Assembly: GCA_964400165.1 (NCBI GenBank)
Contig: CAYNSX010000020.1
Span: 1-41,276 of the forward strand
Direction: 5' to 3'
DNA length: 41,276 nucleotides
DNA from: CAYNSX01 sp964400165
Lineage (GTDB): Bacteria; Armatimonadota; Hebobacteria; CAYNSX01
Made by a program: the position numbers and the translations under genes. How positions within the stretch are numbered: the first letter of the stretch is position 1; the number at the start of each line of letters is the position of its first letter. The notes under the pieces are model-generated. The model made no database searches, was not told where the DNA came from, and was given only the letters and a program-made list of their open reading frames with translations. Below, piece by piece: positions 39,607-41,276 of this stretch.

Positions 39607-39672
39607 GAACTCGATCAACATTTGTCCTTTCCTGTGATCGAGGGTCATCACAGTTAGATGATGATCGAGTTC
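39607..39672. repeat. Nested inverted repeat
   Basis: An outer pair GAACTCGATCA (39607-39617) and TGATCGAGTTC (39662-39672) encloses a second perfect pair, CTGTGAT (39632-39638) and ATCACAG (39647-39653). The outer arm reads MIEFDAAK on the plus strand and MLIEFEEGL on the minus strand, so the arms may derive from two related gene beginnings lying head to head. Confidence 0.55.
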
Positions 39673-39729
39673 GACGCAGCTAAAGGCTTGACTCCGCCGC
39701 CAGTGCAGGCATCCCTCTCATTCCACTCT

Positions 39730-40030
39730 TCAGTCAATGCCCGTTGCACCTTCCAGACGTTTGACGATCTCCGGCAGCCATTCCATATGCTCTGGTTTCA
39801 TCACGCAGGCGCGGAGGCACAGGATCTCGTCGGCATCCCACACGCGGACGGGGCTTGTTCCGGGGCGAGACGCCCCGGCTACCTGGGAGCGCGTTCCGAG
39901 GCGAGACGCCCCGGCTACCCGGGAGGCTGTTCCGGGGCGGGACGCCCCGGCCACCCCGGACGCCCCGGCCACCCCGCAATTGGGTGTTTTCGCACATCAC
40001 GCGGGGGAAGGTGGCGAGGGCAAGCGTCAT
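39730..40030 (-). pseudogene. Small gene split by a repeat insertion
   Basis: On the minus strand the segment 39977-40030 reads MTLALATFPRVMCENTQL, and 39730-39852 reads VRVWDADEILCLRACVMKPE and continues HMEWLPEIVKRLEGATGID to a stop. The two look like one protein, but the 124 bases between them are hairpin repeats that shift the frame. The product family is not recognised. Confidence 0.4.
39853..39978. repeat. Tandem 36-bp hairpin repeat
   Basis: Units begin at 39858, 39894 and 39930. The first two are full 36-bp copies, the third is diverged, and a partial fourth (CGCCCCGGCCACCCCG) follows at 39961. Each starts with an imperfect hairpin of the type CCGGGGCGAGACGCCCCGG. The units differ by few bases and there are no spacers. 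Confidence 0.8.
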
Positions 40031-40058
40031 CGCGCGCTCAAGTTCGCACGCCTGCCCG

Positions 40059-41276
40059 TCAGGGCGGTGGCAGGGCGATGAGCGTCACGGCATCGTCCTG
40101 ATAGAGCGGGGCGAGTGCCGCGAACGGCGACGGCATGCCGGCGGGGACGACGACATAACCGATGCCCAGGGCGGCGAGCACCGCGGCGTCGCCGTCAAAG
40201 ACGAAGTAGCGATCGGTTTCGCCATTCCCGCTCGCCCGTCGGCGCTGCCCATCGAGGTCGAAAACGAAGGAAGTGGTGTTGCCTCCGGTCGTGGCAGAGA
40301 CCAAGCGCTGTTCATAATCGTACGCATAGGTGGTCGTCGTCCCGCCGACGACCTTCGTCGCGGTGTTCCCCTTGCGGTCGAAGGTATAGGTCTCGCTCCA
40401 GGTCGGGGCGCTGGTCAATTGGTTCGCCTTGTTGTTCGTCCAATTCGTCCCATTATACGACGCCCGGTTGCCCGCCAAGTCGTAGGTGAAAGTGCGGGTG
40501 CTGTAGGAGAGGTTGCCCGAGCGCCCGTCGGAGGTCAGTTGGTGGAAGTTGTCATAGGCGAAGGTGCTCGTCCCGTACGCGAACCGGCCCGTCCGCCCGT
40601 CCGAGGTCAGCTGGTGGAAGTTATCGTACGCATAGGTCACCGTGCTGCTCGTGCTCGGCGAGACGGTGTAGTCCCCTTCCGTCCACTGCGTGATGTCCAT
40701 CGACTTATCGCGGGTGTAGTCGAGCAGCAGCAGGCTGGAGGCGTCGCTCTTCTTGTGATAGATGCTCTTCGTCGCGCCCCGGTTGAACTGCGTGTAGGCC
40801 GTGGTCGAACTGTTGGCGTTGGTCTGCGTCTGCAACCAGCCGTTCCCGAAGTAGGCCCACGCCCAGGTCTTGCTGTAGGGATTGGTCACCCCCGTCATCG
40901 CATGGTCGCTGTTGTAGGTGTAGGTCCAGGCCCCCGACAGGCCGGAGAGGGTCATCTGCGAGCGCTGCCCGTCGCTGTTGTAGGTGTTGGTCACCGTCTT
41001 GGTGCTGCCGCCGCCGATGGGCTGCTCGTGAGTCAGCACCCGATGCAGGGCGTCGTAGGTCCAGTTTTGCGTGCCGGCGCCATCGGTCACGGAAGTCCGC
41101 AGTCCGTCCACATTGTAGGAGAAAGTCGGGTCCGTCCCCGTCGGATAGTCCACCCCGGTCAGCAGCCCCCAGGCCTGGTAGGTGTATCCGGTGATCTGCT
41201 CCTCGCTCGTGCCGTCCGCCATCTGCCGCTCGGACACCTGCCCCAGCGCCGTGTAGGCATACGACTCGACATCGCT
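40059..41276 (-). CDS. RHS/YD-repeat protein, 5' end beyond the window
   Basis: 405 codons are visible; the frame is open through base 41276. YD repeats are plain: YTYQAWGLLTGVDYPTGTD, NWTYDALHRVLTHEQP, FTYDLAGNRASYNGTNW, YAYDYEQRLVSATTGGN. A unit reading AYDNFHQLTSDGR is present twice in a row. These repeats form a large shell in RHS and teneurin-like proteins that often encloses a toxin. The usual conserved PxxxxDPxG core end and toxin domain are missing. Instead the protein stops soon after DRYFVFDGD with GIGYVVVPAGMP and LYQDDAVTLIALPPP, which resembles the end of a membrane glycosyltransferase or YfhO-like protein. It therefore looks truncated and joined to foreign 3' sequence. Confidence 0.85.
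   Translation of the reverse strand, partial: SDVESYAYTALGQVSERQMADGTSEEQITGYTYQAWGLLTGVDYPTGTDPTFSYNVDGLRTSVTDGAGTQNWTYDALHRVLTHEQPIGGGSTKTVTNTYNSDGQRSQMTLSGLSGAWTYTYNSDHAMTGVTNPYSKTWAWAYFGNGWLQTQTNANSSTTAYTQFNRGATKSIYHKKSDASSLLLLDYTRDKSMDITQWTEGDYTVSPSTSSTVTYAYDNFHQLTSDGRTGRFAYGTSTFAYDNFHQLTSDGRSGNLSYSTRTFTYDLAGNRASYNGTNWTNNKANQLTSAPTWSETYTFDRKGNTATKVVGGTTTTYAYDYEQRLVSATTGGNTTSFVFDLDGQRRRASGNGETDRYFVFDGDAAVLAALGIGYVVVPAGMPSPFAALAPLYQDDAVTLIALPPP

Noticed and set aside
39632..39653. CRP-type operator (TGTGA...TCACA)
   Set aside because: The half-sites are 10 bp apart instead of 6, and the element lies in gene debris inside a larger palindrome.
36216..39700. tRNA-Gln as an integration site for the lower-GC island
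   Set aside because: I could not find a second copy of the tRNA 3' end downstream of the island, and no integrase is present.
39858..39978. Short regularly spaced 36-bp repeats resembling a CRISPR array
   Set aside because: The copies abut with no spacers, each contains a hairpin of the dispersed family, and no cas gene is near.
39658..40101. 147-codon plus-strand open frame beginning MMIEFDAAK
   Set aside because: Only the first residues look protein-like; the rest translates the hairpin repeats and the reverse of other fragments.

Overview
This is a 41 kb GC-rich bacterial segment, apparently chromosomal, with short intergenic gaps, dispersed hairpin mini-repeats and four tRNA genes. The organism cannot be named from the sequence. 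S-layer-homology (SLH) surface proteins, a CSLREA-type beta-helix family, a Wzm/Wzt-type polysaccharide exporter and a DUF1559-like prepilin would suit an uncultured Armatimonadota- or Chloroflexota-like lineage, but this is inference. No rRNA, CRISPR array, transposase or phage gene was seen.

Layout. 0.5-6.6 kb: a CmoB-like methyltransferase, a secreted protein with a 64-residue Cys-rich tail, a small secreted protein, a lysophosphatidate acyltransferase, a metallophosphoesterase and a polyprenyl diphosphate synthase. 7.0-10.8 kb: a compact homogentisate operon (hydroxyphenylpyruvate dioxygenase, fumarylacetoacetate-hydrolase family enzyme, homogentisate dioxygenase, flavin reductase). 11.0-12.2 kb: an HELHH metalloprotease-like protein and DNA-3-methyladenine glycosylase I. 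12.4-19.0 kb: two tandem paralogous giant surface proteins (CSLREA, beta-helix, beta-propeller, SLH), duplicated with their leaders and flanking repeats. 19.2-26.4 kb: tRNA-Arg, tRNA-Ser, a lone receiver domain, the surE-MFS-aminotransferase operon, a divergent zinc-ribbon plus ABC-2 exporter operon, and tRNA-Pro. 26.5-31.7 kb: an anchored unknown protein, then an overlapping chain of DUF58, transglutaminase, holA and acylphosphatase genes, converging on yraN and a TPR protein. 33.5-35.7 kb: a Wzt/Wzm exporter whose permease carries an unusual N-terminal double beta-sandwich. 36.2-39.6 kb: tRNA-Gln followed by an island of visibly lower GC holding a frameshifted tandem thioredoxin-like gene, a Cys-rich secreted protein and a membrane-domain/prepilin fusion. 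39.6-41.3 kb: gene debris and repeats, then the 3' end of an RHS/YD-repeat gene running out of the window.

Regulation. Several promoters can be read directly. Some place a -10 hexamer exactly 7 bp before an ATG with no Shine-Dalgarno sequence, which suggests leaderless mRNAs; other genes have normal GGAGG sites. The most unusual items are the Wzm fusion, the internal prepilin signal, the Cys-rich proteins, the duplicated surface-protein locus and the constant-loop/variable-stem hairpin family.
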